Shown one piece after another: positions 15,882-23,913 of a stretch of 64,000 bases of DNA (its first letter is position 1; each line of letters starts with the position of its first letter). Source of the stretch: Jiangella aurantiaca. GTDB taxonomy: Bacteria > Actinomycetota > Actinomycetes > Jiangellales > Jiangellaceae. The translations under genes and the position numbers were made by a program. The stretch lies in contig NZ_SMLB01000011.1 of NCBI RefSeq assembly GCF_004349105.1, positions 1-64,000 on the forward strand, given 5' to 3'. The notes below the pieces were generated by a model. The model did no database searches. It had not been told where the DNA came from and worked only from the letters and a program-made list of their open reading frames with translations.

Positions 15882-16922
15882 TTACAGCAGCCCCGCGTCC
15901 GTCATCAGATCGGTGACCTCGACGCTGTTGAGGTTCGACGGGTCGACGGCCGGAGCCTGCAGCGAATCCAGCGTGGGCAGCGCCGGAGCGGCCGGGACAC
16001 CGCTGGCGACCGGGTACTCCATGCTGTAGCCGGTGCCGAGGATCTCCTGGCCGGTAGCGCCGGTGAGGAACGCGAGGAACTGCTGCGCCTCGTCCTGGTT
16101 CTCGCTGGAGGCCAGCACACCGCCGCCGGAGACGCTGACGAACGCGCCCGGATCCTGGTTGCGGAAGTAGTGCAGCGCGGTGTTGCCGCTGTTCTCCTGC
16201 GTGCCGTCCTGGTCGCGGAACCAGTAGTAGTGGTAGATGATGCCGCCGGGCACCTCGCCGGCGTTGACGGCCTTCATCGTCGCGATGTTGTTCTGGTAGA
16301 CGGTCGCGTTCTCCTTCATCCCGTCCAGCCACGCGCTGGTCGCGTCGGGACCCGTCAGCTCGAGGATGGCCGACACGATGGCCTGGAAGTCCGCGCCGCC
16401 GGGTGCCCCGCCCCAGCGGCCCTTCCACTCGGGTCCGGCGAGGTCCATGATCGATGCGGGCAGCTCGGCCTCGGGCAGCTCGTCCGGGTTGTAGACGAAC
16501 ACCGTCGAGCGCGCCGCGATGCCGGTCCACAGGCCCGACGACGGGCGGTACTGCTGCGGCACCTGGTCCAGCGTGGCCTGGTCGACCGGCGCCAGCAGGC
16601 CGGCGTTCTCGACCAGCGACATCGCGGGGGAGTTCTCGGTGAGGAACACGTCGGCCCGCGACTGGTCGCCCTCCTGCACCAGCTGGTTGCCCAGCTCGGC
16701 GTCGTTCCCGTTGCGCAGGACGACGTCGATGCCGGTCTCTGCGGTGAACGCGTCGGCCCACTCCTCGGTGAGCTGCTCGTGCTGCGCGTTGTAGATCACC
16801 AGGGCGTCGTCGGAGGCGGACGCGACGGGGTCCTCCTCGCCGTCGTCGGAGCAGGCGGTGAGGCCGAGTGCGACGGCGGCCAGGCAGGCGGCGATCACGG
16901 CCGAAGGGCGGCGGCGGGTCAT
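15882..16922 (-). CDS. Iron(III)-binding lipoprotein of ABC transporter
   Basis: This 346-residue FbpA-like receptor has a lipoprotein signal ending LGLTAC (Cys about residue 24). The mature part opens with DDALVIYNAQHEQLTEEW, the usual start of Fe(III) binders. It contains RADVFLTENSPAM and paired Tyr in GGIIYHYYWFRDQ (~240), the ferric-iron ligand motif of this family. ATG 16922 has GAGGA five to six bases upstream; in-frame sequence further upstream is not protein-like. An IdeR-type box covers 16957-16975, 35 bp before the start. First gene of the operon binding protein-permease-ATPase-DUF3626. Confidence 0.92.
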   Translation of the reverse strand: MTRRRPSAVIAACLAAVALGLTACSDDGEEDPVASASDDALVIYNAQHEQLTEEWADAFTAETGIDVVLRNGNDAELGNQLVQEGDQSRADVFLTENSPAMSLVENAGLLAPVDQATLDQVPQQYRPSSGLWTGIAARSTVFVYNPDELPEAELPASIMDLAGPEWKGRWGGAPGGADFQAIVSAILELTGPDATSAWLDGMKENATVYQNNIATMKAVNAGEVPGGIIYHYYWFRDQDGTQENSGNTALHYFRNQDPGAFVSVSGGGVLASSENQDEAQQFLAFLTGATGQEILGTGYSMEYPVASGVPAAPALPTLDSLQAPAVDPSNLNSVEVTDLMTDAGLL

Positions 16923-16956
16923 GGTGTCCTCGATGGGTGCGTTCCGATGGGCGAGG

Positions 16957-16975
16957 CGAGAATAGCCTAACCTAA
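16957..16975. promoter_or_regulatory. Iron box (IdeR/DtxR-type operator)
   Basis: Read on the minus strand, TTAGGTTAGGCTATTCTCG matches 15 of 19 consensus positions by my count, with a perfect left half (TTAGGTTAGGCTA). It sits upstream of the ferric-iron binding-protein gene. Confidence 0.82.
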
Positions 16976-17020
16976 CCCACGCACCTCGACACGGATCGGG
17001 TGGCGCCAGGAACGACGGAT

Positions 17021-17431
17021 TCAGGTCAGCCAGCCGCCGGCGCGGGCGACCACGAGGGCGCCGAGCGCGACGACGATGAAGCCGCGGCTCAGCCGCTGGC
17101 CGGCGGAGAGCCGGGGCCAGGCGAGCACCAGCAGCCAGGTGAGGAACAGCACCACCAGGCCGAGCAGTGCCGGGCCGATGGGCGACGGCGCCAGCAGGCC
17201 GCCGAGCAGCACCGCCGCCGTCACCACGCCGAGCAGCCACTTGGGCGCCGCGGTGAGCTTGACCAGCATCGGGTAGCTGACCGCCTCGATGCGGGCGCGC
17301 AGGCTCGACTTGGGCGGCGGGCCGGCCGGGGCGGGGCGGCGGCTGCCGCCGGACCGCGGCGCACGCGACCCGGCGCCCGGCGCGGCGGGCCGGCGGTTCG
17401 GGTTGCGGCGTGGCTGGCGGTTCTGCGGCAC
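17021..17431 (-). CDS. Small membrane protein of unknown function (DUF6703-like)
   Basis: 136 residues. The first ~45 are Pro/Arg-rich and basic ([21 protein letters not shown]). They are followed by a short amphipathic stretch and three hydrophobic helices at about 65-83, 86-104 and 116-133. No catalytic motif is visible. The architecture resembles small actinobacterial membrane proteins that I recall as DUF6703, but I am not certain. GTG at 17431 has GAAGGA six bases upstream. It lies next to the iron operon but is separated from its promoter, and is divergent from the ABM-domain gene. Confidence 0.7.
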   Translation of the reverse strand: MPQNRQPRRNPNRRPAAPGAGSRAPRSGGSRRPAPAGPPPKSSLRARIEAVSYPMLVKLTAAPKWLLGVVTAAVLLGGLLAPSPIGPALLGLVVLFLTWLLVLAWPRLSAGQRLSRGFIVVALGALVVARAGGWLT

Positions 17432-17541
17432 TGGAGATCCTTCGGGACGGACTGATCACCGAGCATCGTACGGTGGATGGTCGACATACTGCTGCATGGC
17501 TCCGACAGAGTCGAGCGGCCGCCGGCCTCGAAAGGATCACG

Positions 17542-17967
17542 ATGCTCGTCGTCACCCGGTACCGCGTCCCGCCTGCGGATGCGGTGTCGTTCCGCGACCG
17601 CGCCCGGCGGGCGCTCGAGGTGCTCGCGGCCAAGCCCGGCTGGCGCGGCGGACACGTGGGCCGCGCCGCCGACGATCCCGAGCTGTGGGTGGTCAGCAGT
17701 GAGTGGGAGAACGTCGGCTCCTACCGCCGCGCGCTGTCGTCGTACGAGGCCAAGCTCGAGGCGGTGCCGCTGCTGTCGCTCGCGGTCGACGAGCCTACGG
17801 CGTTCGAGATCGTCGCGACGGTGGAGAGTGCGGCGCCGAGCGCGCGGGCGTCCGACGCCGACGAGGTGGGGCTCGGCCACGCCGCCGCGCCCGTCGTGCC
17901 CACCGATTTCGATGCGGCCTCAGCTGAGAAGCGTACTTCGGCCGGTTCCGATCGTGGCGAACCGTGA
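17542..17967 (+). CDS. Antibiotic biosynthesis monooxygenase (ABM) domain protein
   Basis: This 141-residue protein has residues 1-90 forming the ferredoxin-like ABM fold: MLVVTRYRVPPADAVSFRDR, GWRGGHVGRAADDPELWVVS, SEWENVGSYRRALSSYEAK. Such proteins can be cofactor-free monooxygenases or heme-handling proteins; no specific activity is deducible. ATG 17542 follows AAAGGA by about 6 bases. The stop overlaps the start of the YibE/F gene, so the two are co-transcribed. The C-terminal ~50 residues are Ala/Ser/Asp-rich and look unstructured. The last codons contain a 26-bp sequence (17917-17942) that recurs inverted at 52191-52216, suggesting the tail was lengthened by a repeat element. Confidence 0.78.
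   Translation: MLVVTRYRVPPADAVSFRDRARRALEVLAAKPGWRGGHVGRAADDPELWVVSSEWENVGSYRRALSSYEAKLEAVPLLSLAVDEPTAFEIVATVESAAPSARASDADEVGLGHAAAPVVPTDFDAASAEKRTSAGSDRGEP
17917..17942 (+). repeat. 26-bp dispersed repeat inside the tail of the ABM gene
   Basis: Matches 52191-52216 (opposite strand) at 23 of 26 positions by my alignment. It encodes part of the residues AASAEKRTSAG in the ABM-domain protein. On the other strand of the second copy the matching reading gives AASAEKRASAE. Confidence 0.55.
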
Positions 17968-19190
17968 GCGCCGTCCACCTGCACGGCACCGAACCCGCCC
18001 CGCCGGCCGGGCCGCACGTGCGCCGGCTGGTGCTGGCGGTGCTGATCCCGCTGGTCCTCGCGACCATCGCCGGCCTGATCCTGCTCTGGCCGGATGGCGA
18101 CCCGCCCAGCATCGAGGCCGGTGTGCGCACCGACGGGACGATCCTCGCCATCGAGCCGTGCGAGGACGTCGTCGAGGCGCCGCCGACACCTGAGGGCGAG
18201 GACACCGCCGGCGAGTGTCTGCAGGCGCGGGTCCGAGTCGACGCCGGGCCGGACGAGGGCGTCGAGACCGTCGTGCCGCTGCCGTTCGGCATCGGCGCGC
18301 CGGAGTTCCACGAGGGCGACGAGGTCGTGCTCAGCGCGCTGCCAGACGCGCCGCTGGAGAGCCGCTACGAGGTGCTCGACTTCCAGCGCGACGCGCCGCT
18401 GCTGTGGCTGGCCGGGCTGTTCGCCGTCGCCGTCGTCGTGCTGTCCGGCTGGAAGGGGCTGGCCGCGCTCGGCGGTCTGGCCGTCTCGCTGGTGGTGCTG
18501 CTGGTGTTCGTGCTGCCGGCCCTGCTGACGGGGGAGTCACCGCTGCCGGTCGCCGTCGTCGGGGCTTCGCTCATCATGATGGTGACGCTGTACCTGGCGC
18601 ACGGGCTGTCCGTCCGCACGTCGGTGGCGCTGATCGGGACGCTGGTCAGCCTCACCCTCACCGGGCTGCTGGGCTCGCTGTTCACGTCGGTGGCGCACTT
18701 CACCGGGCTGGCCGGCGATGCGGCGTCGTACCTGGGCACCGTCAACACCGAGATCGACGTGCGCGGGCTGCTGCTCGCCGGGCTGGTGATCGGCGCGCTG
18801 GGAGTGCTCGACGACGTCACGGTGACGCAGAGCGCCGCGGTGTGGGAGCTGGCCGCCGCGGACCCGTCGTCGTCGCGGCGGTCGCTGCTCGGCGCCGGAC
18901 TGCGGATCGGCCGCGAGCACGTCGCCGCGACGGTGAACACGCTGGTCCTGGCCTATGTCGGCGCCGCGTTGCCGCTGCTGATGCTGTTCAGCGTCGCGGG
19001 CCAGGGTGTGACCGACGTCATCACGACGGAGGCGGTGGCGCAGGAGATCGTCCGGGCGCTGGTCGGCGGGCTCGGCATCATCGCCGCGGTGCCGGTGACC
19101 ACGGCCTTGGCGGTCCTGGCGGTGCGGGGACGACCGGCCCGGCCGGCTGGCCGACGCCGCAAGCCGGTGTCGTCTACCCTCGAACCTTGA
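17964..19190 (+). CDS. YibE/F family membrane protein
   Basis: This 408-residue membrane protein starts with a helix at ~25-45 ([21 protein letters not shown]). An extracytoplasmic beta-rich segment (~50-130, [20 protein letters not shown]) follows, then about seven helices from 145 to 390. The family signature is visible in the loops [19 protein letters not shown] and [24 protein letters not shown]. The biochemical role of YibE/F proteins is not established. GTG 17964 overlaps the ABM gene stop. The basic C-terminal tail ([14 protein letters not shown]) should be cytosolic. Confidence 0.85.
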   Translation: MSAVHLHGTEPAPPAGPHVRRLVLAVLIPLVLATIAGLILLWPDGDPPSIEAGVRTDGTILAIEPCEDVVEAPPTPEGEDTAGECLQARVRVDAGPDEGVETVVPLPFGIGAPEFHEGDEVVLSALPDAPLESRYEVLDFQRDAPLLWLAGLFAVAVVVLSGWKGLAALGGLAVSLVVLLVFVLPALLTGESPLPVAVVGASLIMMVTLYLAHGLSVRTSVALIGTLVSLTLTGLLGSLFTSVAHFTGLAGDAASYLGTVNTEIDVRGLLLAGLVIGALGVLDDVTVTQSAAVWELAAADPSSSRRSLLGAGLRIGREHVAATVNTLVLAYVGAALPLLMLFSVAGQGVTDVITTEAVAQEIVRALVGGLGIIAAVPVTTALAVLAVRGRPARPAGRRRKPVSSTLEP

Positions 19191-19224
19191 CCCGGACGCC
19201 GAGACCCCGAATGGAGTGACCACC

Positions 19225-20604
19225 GTGCCTGCGCCCGTCGACGCCATCGTCTCCCTCGCCAAGCGCCGTGGTTTCGTCTTCCCGACGGGTGAGATCTACG
19301 GCGGTACGCGCTCGGCCTGGGACTACGGGCCGCTCGGGGTCGAGCTGAAAGAGAACGTCCGCCGGCAGTGGTGGCGCTCGATGGTGCAGCAGCGCGACGA
19401 CGTCGTCGGCCTCGACTCCGCGGTCATCCTGCCGCGCGAGGTGTGGGTCGCGTCCGGGCACGTCGAGGAGTTCGTCGACCCGCTGGTCGAGTGCCAGTCC
19501 TGCCACCGCCGCTACCGCGCGGACCAGCTGGAGGAGGAGCACGCCGAGCGCAGCGGGCTCCCCGTCGCCGGCGGGCTGGCCGAGGTGCCGTGCCCCACGT
19601 GCGGCGCGAAGGACTCCTGGACAGAGCCGCGCATGTTCAACGGCCTGCTCAAGACGTACCTCGGCCCGGTCGAGTCCGAGGAGGGGCTGCACTACCTGCG
19701 GCCCGAGACCGCGCAGGGCATCTTCGCCAACGTCGTCAACGTCATGAACTCGTCGCGCAAGAAGCCGCCGTTCGGCATCGCGCAGGTCGGCAAGTCGTTC
19801 CGCAACGAGATCACGCCGGGCAACTTCATCTTCCGCACCCGCGAGTTCGAGCAGATGGAGATGGAGTTCTTCGTCGCACCCGGCACCGACGAGCACTGGC
19901 ACGAATACTGGCTGCAGGAGCGCTGGAACTGGTACGTCGGGCTGGGGTTGTCCGAGGACAACCTGCGCCTCTACGAGCACCCGGAGGAGAAGCTGTCGCA
20001 CTACTCGAAGCGGACAGTCGACATCGAGTACCGCTTCGGCTTCGGAGCGACGGAGTTCGCCGAGCTCGAGGGCGTCGCCAACCGCACCGATTTCGACCTG
20101 ACGACGCACGCCAAGCACTCCGGCCAGGACCTCAGCTTCTTCGACCAGGAGAAGGGTGAGCGCTGGACGCCGTACGTCATCGAGCCGGCCGCCGGGCTGA
20201 CCCGCTCGGTGCTCGCGTTCCTGCTCGACGCCTACGACGTCGACGAGGCGCCCAACGCCAAGGGCGGCGTCGACACCCGCCACGTCCTGCGGTTCGACCC
20301 GCGGCTGGCGCCGGTCAAGGTGGCCGTACTGCCGCTGTCGCGCAACGCCGACCTGTCGCCGAAGGCCCGCGACCTCGCCGCCCGGCTGCGGTCACGGTGG
20401 AACGTCGAGTTCGACGACGCCGGCGCCATCGGCCGCCGCTACCGCCGTCAGGACGAGATCGGCACCCCGTTCTGCGTCACCGTCGACTTCGCCACCCTCG
20501 ACGACGACGAGGTCACCGTCCGCGACCGCGACACCATGCACCAGGAGCGCATCGGCCTGGACCGCGTCGAGGCCTACCTCGCCGAGCGGTTGCCCACCTG
20601 CTGA
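19225..20604 (+). CDS. glyS: Glycyl-tRNA synthetase
   Basis: This 459-residue class II synthetase is of the single-chain alpha2 type, charging tRNA-Gly. Motifs visible: [20 protein letters not shown] near the N terminus, [15 protein letters not shown], the motif 2 region [20 protein letters not shown], then EMEFFV, and motif 3 ending [18 protein letters not shown]. The C-terminal anticodon-binding domain is at ~340-459 ([32 protein letters not shown]). A CxxC pair with CPTCG (~95-130) marks the insertion domain. GTG 19225 is preferred because GGAG lies 8 bases upstream; GTG 19216 is in frame and would add three residues. Core backbone gene. Confidence 0.95.
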   Translation: MPAPVDAIVSLAKRRGFVFPTGEIYGGTRSAWDYGPLGVELKENVRRQWWRSMVQQRDDVVGLDSAVILPREVWVASGHVEEFVDPLVECQSCHRRYRADQLEEEHAERSGLPVAGGLAEVPCPTCGAKDSWTEPRMFNGLLKTYLGPVESEEGLHYLRPETAQGIFANVVNVMNSSRKKPPFGIAQVGKSFRNEITPGNFIFRTREFEQMEMEFFVAPGTDEHWHEYWLQERWNWYVGLGLSEDNLRLYEHPEEKLSHYSKRTVDIEYRFGFGATEFAELEGVANRTDFDLTTHAKHSGQDLSFFDQEKGERWTPYVIEPAAGLTRSVLAFLLDAYDVDEAPNAKGGVDTRHVLRFDPRLAPVKVAVLPLSRNADLSPKARDLAARLRSRWNVEFDDAGAIGRRYRRQDEIGTPFCVTVDFATLDDDEVTVRDRDTMHQERIGLDRVEAYLAERLPTC

Positions 20605-20613
20605 AGCACGCCG

Positions 20614-21450
20614 TCAGCGCAGGTCGCGGCGGGCGAACAGCGCCGTGCCCAGCGCGACGGCGACGGCGATGACGAGCAGCGGCGGCCAGACGGCCCACGC
20701 CGTCCAGCCGTCGGTGAGCGGCGACGGCGACAGGAACCAGTCCCACGGCGACAGCCAGCGCAGGTTTCCGAAGAACTCGACGAACGCGGCGAGCGCGAAG
20801 ACGAGGTAGGTCGCCGCGGCCGCACCGGCGCCGGCGGCGATGGCGGCGCCCTTGTTCCCCGTGGCCGCGCCGGTGGCGAACGTCAGCGCGGTGAAGACCA
20901 TCGCGAGCAGGAAGACGCCCACTCCGGCGGCGACGAGCCGGCCGACGCCGAGCGAGGTCAACTCGAACGGGCCGCGCAGCACCACGAAGACCGCGGTGCC
21001 CACGAAGGTCAGCATGGCCAGGAGGACCGCCGTGCCGGCGAAGCGTTCCAGCGCCACCCGGGTGCGGCTGACCGGGTTGGCGAGCAGCGGCTCCAGCGTC
21101 CCCTCCCGCTCCGCGCCGGCCACCGTCCACGCCGCCACCATGATCCCGAAGACGAGCAGCAGGATCGGGAACAGGCCGGAGTAGAACCTGCTGTTCAGGT
21201 AGCCCTCAGGGCTGACGAGGCCGCCGCCGGCGCCCATCAGCTCGATCACGCCGCGGGGGAGCTGCCGCAACAGCTCCTCGAGCTGGCTGCCGAAGTCCTT
21301 GACGGTCGGGTAGCTGGCGCCGATGATCGCGGCCAGGGCAGCGATCGACACCGACCACCACGCCAGGGTGCGCCGGCGTTCGGCCAGCATCTGCCGGAGC
21401 ACGATCCCCGGCCGGACGCGCAACGCGGGCCTGGTCGTCACGCTGCTCAT
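20614..21450 (-). CDS. ABC-2 type transporter permease
   Basis: This 278-residue permease has a basic N terminus, then six hydrophobic helices (LAWWSVSIAALAAIIGAS, the FPILLLVFGIMVAAWTVAG region, and four more up to WPPLLVIAVAVALGTALF). The loop AGAEREGTLEPLLANPVSRTRV (shortened: REGTLEPLLANPVSR) is characteristic of ABC-2 exporters of the drug/Na+ type. ATG 21450 overlaps the ATPase gene stop through ATGA. Its substrate is not deducible; bacteriocin, drug or lipid export are all possible. It ends ten bases after the convergent glyS stop, so transcripts of the two genes face each other. Confidence 0.88.
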   Translation of the reverse strand: MSSVTTRPALRVRPGIVLRQMLAERRRTLAWWSVSIAALAAIIGASYPTVKDFGSQLEELLRQLPRGVIELMGAGGGLVSPEGYLNSRFYSGLFPILLLVFGIMVAAWTVAGAEREGTLEPLLANPVSRTRVALERFAGTAVLLAMLTFVGTAVFVVLRGPFELTSLGVGRLVAAGVGVFLLAMVFTALTFATGAATGNKGAAIAAGAGAAAATYLVFALAAFVEFFGNLRWLSPWDWFLSPSPLTDGWTAWAVWPPLLVIAVAVALGTALFARRDLR

Positions 21451-22346
21451 CGGGCGTCTTCCTCCGCCTGGTAGTAGGTGAAGAAGATGTCCTCGAGATC
21501 GTCGTCGTGGCTGATGATGCGTTCGACGCCGTATCCCGCGACGCGGCGCACCAACTCGGCGACGCTGCCGTCGACGACGAGCTGCGCCGTCCGGCCGTCG
21601 ACCTCGACCGCCGCGACTCCGTCGACGCCGTCGAGCAGGCCGGGCGGCAGGTCGGTGGCGAACCGCAGCTCGAGCCGGTGGCGCGCGATCTCGCGCAGGT
21701 TGGCGATGGTGTCCTCGCGCACGAGGCGGCCGGTGCGCAGGATGCCGACCCGGTCGGCGATGTCCTCGACCTCGGGCAGAAGGTGCGACGAGAACAGCAC
21801 GGCGGCGCCGGCGTCGCGGCGGTCGCGGACCAGCTGGAGGACGCTGCGCTGCAGCAGCGGGTCCAGTCCGGCAGTCGGCTCGTCCAGGACGAGGACGTCC
21901 GGGTCGTGCATGAACGCCTGCACGATCGCGACCTTCTGCCGGTTGCCGCTGGACAGCTGGCCGATCCTGCGGCCGGGATCGAGGGCGAGCCGCTCGCACA
22001 GCTCCCCGACGCGAGCGCGACCGACGCCGCCGCGCAGGTCCCCGTACCACCGCAACAGCTCGCCGGCCCGCAGCCCGCGGTCCAGGACGACGTCGCCGCC
22101 GACGTAGCCCACCCTGGCCCGCAGCGCCAGGTCGTGCGCCGTCCCGCCGAGCAGGCCGGCGTGCCCGGCGGTGGGCCGCACGAAGCCCATGAGCGACCGG
22201 ATGGTCGTCGACTTGCCCGCGCCGTTCGGTCCCAGCAGGCCGTAGATCTCGCCGGCCCGCACGGTCAGATCGAGCGAGTCGACCGCCGTCAGCTCGCCGA
22301 ACCGCTTCGTGAGCTGCCTGATCTCGATGAGTGGAGCCTCGGCCAT
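21447..22346 (-). CDS. ABC transporter ATP-binding protein (exporter type)
   Basis: This 299-residue ATPase partners the downstream ABC-2 permease. Walker A is GPNGAGKSTTIRSL (about residue 40), the signature LSSGNRQKVAIVQAF (a variant LSSGN in place of LSGGQ, seen in CcmA/DrrA-like subfamilies), Walker B DVLVLDEPTAGLDP, and H-loop FSSHLLPEVE. The C-terminal ~80 residues are an accessory domain of the DrrA type. It begins close to the divergent dus gene, and the shared upstream region is only ~53 bp. No regulator gene accompanies the pair. Confidence 0.9.
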   Translation of the reverse strand: MAEAPLIEIRQLTKRFGELTAVDSLDLTVRAGEIYGLLGPNGAGKSTTIRSLMGFVRPTAGHAGLLGGTAHDLALRARVGYVGGDVVLDRGLRAGELLRWYGDLRGGVGRARVGELCERLALDPGRRIGQLSSGNRQKVAIVQAFMHDPDVLVLDEPTAGLDPLLQRSVLQLVRDRRDAGAAVLFSSHLLPEVEDIADRVGILRTGRLVREDTIANLREIARHRLELRFATDLPPGLLDGVDGVAAVEVDGRTAQLVVDGSVAELVRRVAGYGVERIISHDDDLEDIFFTYYQAEEDAR

Positions 22347-22399
22347 GGGCGCCTCCCCGCGCTGCCGACGTTACCGGTCCGTCGAGGGGATAGTGGACA

Positions 22400-23554
22400 A
22401 TGGGTGGCGCCATGACCACCTTGCTGTCCGTCGCCCCACTGCGCCTGGGGTCCCTGCAGATCGACCCGCCCGTCGTGCTCGCGCCGATGGCGGGCGTGAC
22501 CAACGCCGCCTTCCGCCGGCTCTGCGCCGAGCAGGGCGCCGGCCTCTACGTGTGCGAGATGATCACCTCCCGCGGCGTCGTCGAGCGCGACGAGAAGACG
22601 CTGAACATGCTGGTCTTCGCCGACGTCGAGGACGTCCGCTCGGTCCAGCTCTACGGCGTCGACCCCTACTACGTCGGCGAGGCCGTGAAGATCCTCGCCG
22701 GCGACTACGGCGTCGCCCACGTCGACCTCAACTTCGGCTGCCCGGTGCCCAAGGTCACCCGCAAGGGCGGCGGCGCGGCGCTGCCGTACAAGCGCGGGCT
22801 GCTCGAGCGGATCCTGCGGGCCGCCGTCGGCGCTGCGGCGCCATACGGGATCCCCGTCACGATGAAGACCCGCAAGGGCATCGACGACGACCACATCACC
22901 TACCTCGACGCCGGCCGCATCGCCGAGGACGCCGGCTGCGCCGCCATCGCGCTGCACGGCCGGACCGCCGTCCAGCACTACTCCGGCACCGCCGACTGGA
23001 CGTCCATCGCCCGGCTCAAGGAGCACGTGTCGATCCCGGTGCTCGGCAACGGCGACATCTGGGAGGCCGCCGACGCCGTGCGGATGCTCGAGGCCACCGG
23101 CGCCGACGGCGTCGTCGTCGGCCGTGGCTGCCTAGGGCGGCCGTGGCTGTTCCGGGACCTGGCCGCGGTGTTGTCGGGTTCGCCGCCGCCGACGCTGCCG
23201 ACGCTCGGCGAGGTGGTCGCGATGATGCGCCGGCACGCCGAGCTGCTCGCCGACCTCATGGGCGAGGACCGCGGCCTGCGCGACATTCGCAAGCACATGG
23301 CGTGGTACCTCAAGGGCTTCGTCGCCGGGCAGCAGGTCCGGGCGTCGCTCGGCATGGTCTCGTCGCTGGCGGAGCTGGATGGCTTGCTCGGCGAGCTGGA
23401 CCCGGCCCAGCCGTACCCGGTCGCCGAGCTCGGCCAGCCGCGCGGGCGGCAGGGCAGTCCTCGCAAGGTCGCGCTGCCGGCCGGCTGGCTCGACGACACC
23501 GACGGCGTCACCGACGACCTCGCCGCCGCCGAGCTCGACATCTCCGGCGGCTGA
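22400..23554 (+). CDS. dusB: tRNA-dihydrouridine synthase
   Basis: This 384-residue FMN-dependent TIM-barrel enzyme reduces uridines in tRNA D-loops. FMN-binding start APMAGVTNAAFRRLC, catalytic Cys in LNFGCPVPKVTRKGGGAAL, TMKTRKGIDDDHITYLDAGR (shortened: KTRKGIDDDH), then ALHGRTAVQHYSG, GNGDIWEAADA and VVVGRGCLGRPWLF close the barrel. A helical C-terminal domain starts about residue 270. GAGGGGA lies about 9 bases before the ATG at 22400; ATG 22412 is an in-frame alternative. The DusB label reflects overall similarity; substrate positions cannot be read from sequence. The hairpin cluster after the stop marks the boundary with the ThuA block. Confidence 0.93.
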   Translation: MGGAMTTLLSVAPLRLGSLQIDPPVVLAPMAGVTNAAFRRLCAEQGAGLYVCEMITSRGVVERDEKTLNMLVFADVEDVRSVQLYGVDPYYVGEAVKILAGDYGVAHVDLNFGCPVPKVTRKGGGAALPYKRGLLERILRAAVGAAAPYGIPVTMKTRKGIDDDHITYLDAGRIAEDAGCAAIALHGRTAVQHYSGTADWTSIARLKEHVSIPVLGNGDIWEAADAVRMLEATGADGVVVGRGCLGRPWLFRDLAAVLSGSPPPTLPTLGEVVAMMRRHAELLADLMGEDRGLRDIRKHMAWYLKGFVAGQQVRASLGMVSSLAELDGLLGELDPAQPYPVAELGQPRGRQGSPRKVALPAGWLDDTDGVTDDLAAAELDISGG

Positions 23555-23560
23555 GTACGT

Positions 23561-23617
23561 TGATCATGGAGAAGTCGGGGTTCCCAGGGTGCCGGAACCC
23601 TGGTTTCTCCATGATCA
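23561..23617. repeat. Intergenic hairpin repeat, copy C
   Basis: Outer arms TGATCATGGAGAA (23561-23573) and TTCTCCATGATCA (23605-23617) are a perfect 13-bp inverted repeat. A nested CCAGGGT/ACCCTGG stem (23584-23590 and 23597-23603) closes on a GCCGGA loop. It follows dus directly and should work as a terminator. Confidence 0.85.
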
Positions 23618-23661
23618 TCGGCGATCAACCCTGCCAGAACGCCAGCAATCGCCGATGATCA
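23612..23661. repeat. Second inverted repeat overlapping hairpin copy C
   Basis: TGATCATCGGCGAT (23612-23625) and ATCGCCGATGATCA (23648-23661) are a perfect 14-bp inverted repeat. The left arm reuses the last 6 bases of copy C, so the two hairpins are mutually exclusive. The right arm runs on into ATGGA, as in the other copies. Confidence 0.75.
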
Positions 23662-23807
23662 TGGACGCTGGGCCGTGATCGTCGTGATCACGTGCGTGCA
23701 CGGTCGCTGACACGCCGCCAGCGCCGATCAAGATGTGGTGCCGGCCGCGCTCGGTCGATCTACCTGCCGACCTCTTGACACCGGACATTTGGTACGGAAA
23801 TCTCTTC

Positions 23808-23832
23808 GTAACCGGTTACTGATACCGGTTAC
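23808..23832. promoter_or_regulatory. Tandem LacI-type operators upstream of ThuA protein 1
   Basis: GTAACCGGTTAC (23808-23819) is a perfect 12-bp palindrome with the central CG typical of LacI/GalR-family sites. An ACCGGTTAC half-repeat follows at 23824-23832. They lie 82-106 bp upstream of the ATG and 28 bp after a TTGACA hexamer, so a bound repressor would block the promoter. No LacI gene is in the window. Confidence 0.65.
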
Positions 23833-23913
23833 ATTCGGCGGGCGGCCAGACGAAATCAGGGCTGAGGCCGGGCACAACGGGGGCCAGGGGGACTCGACGG
23901 AGAGGAACCGCGC

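Larger units (their letters stand above)
23555..23913. other. 359-bp intergenic region: hairpin cluster, promoter and LacI-type operators
   Basis: No gene is present. From left to right it holds hairpin copy C (23561-23617), a second overlapping inverted repeat (23612-23625 with 23648-23661), a TTGACA -35-like hexamer (23775-23780), a perfect GTAACCGGTTAC palindrome with a second ACCGGTTAC half-repeat downstream, and an AGAGGAA ribosome binding site for the ThuA gene. Confidence 0.75.
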
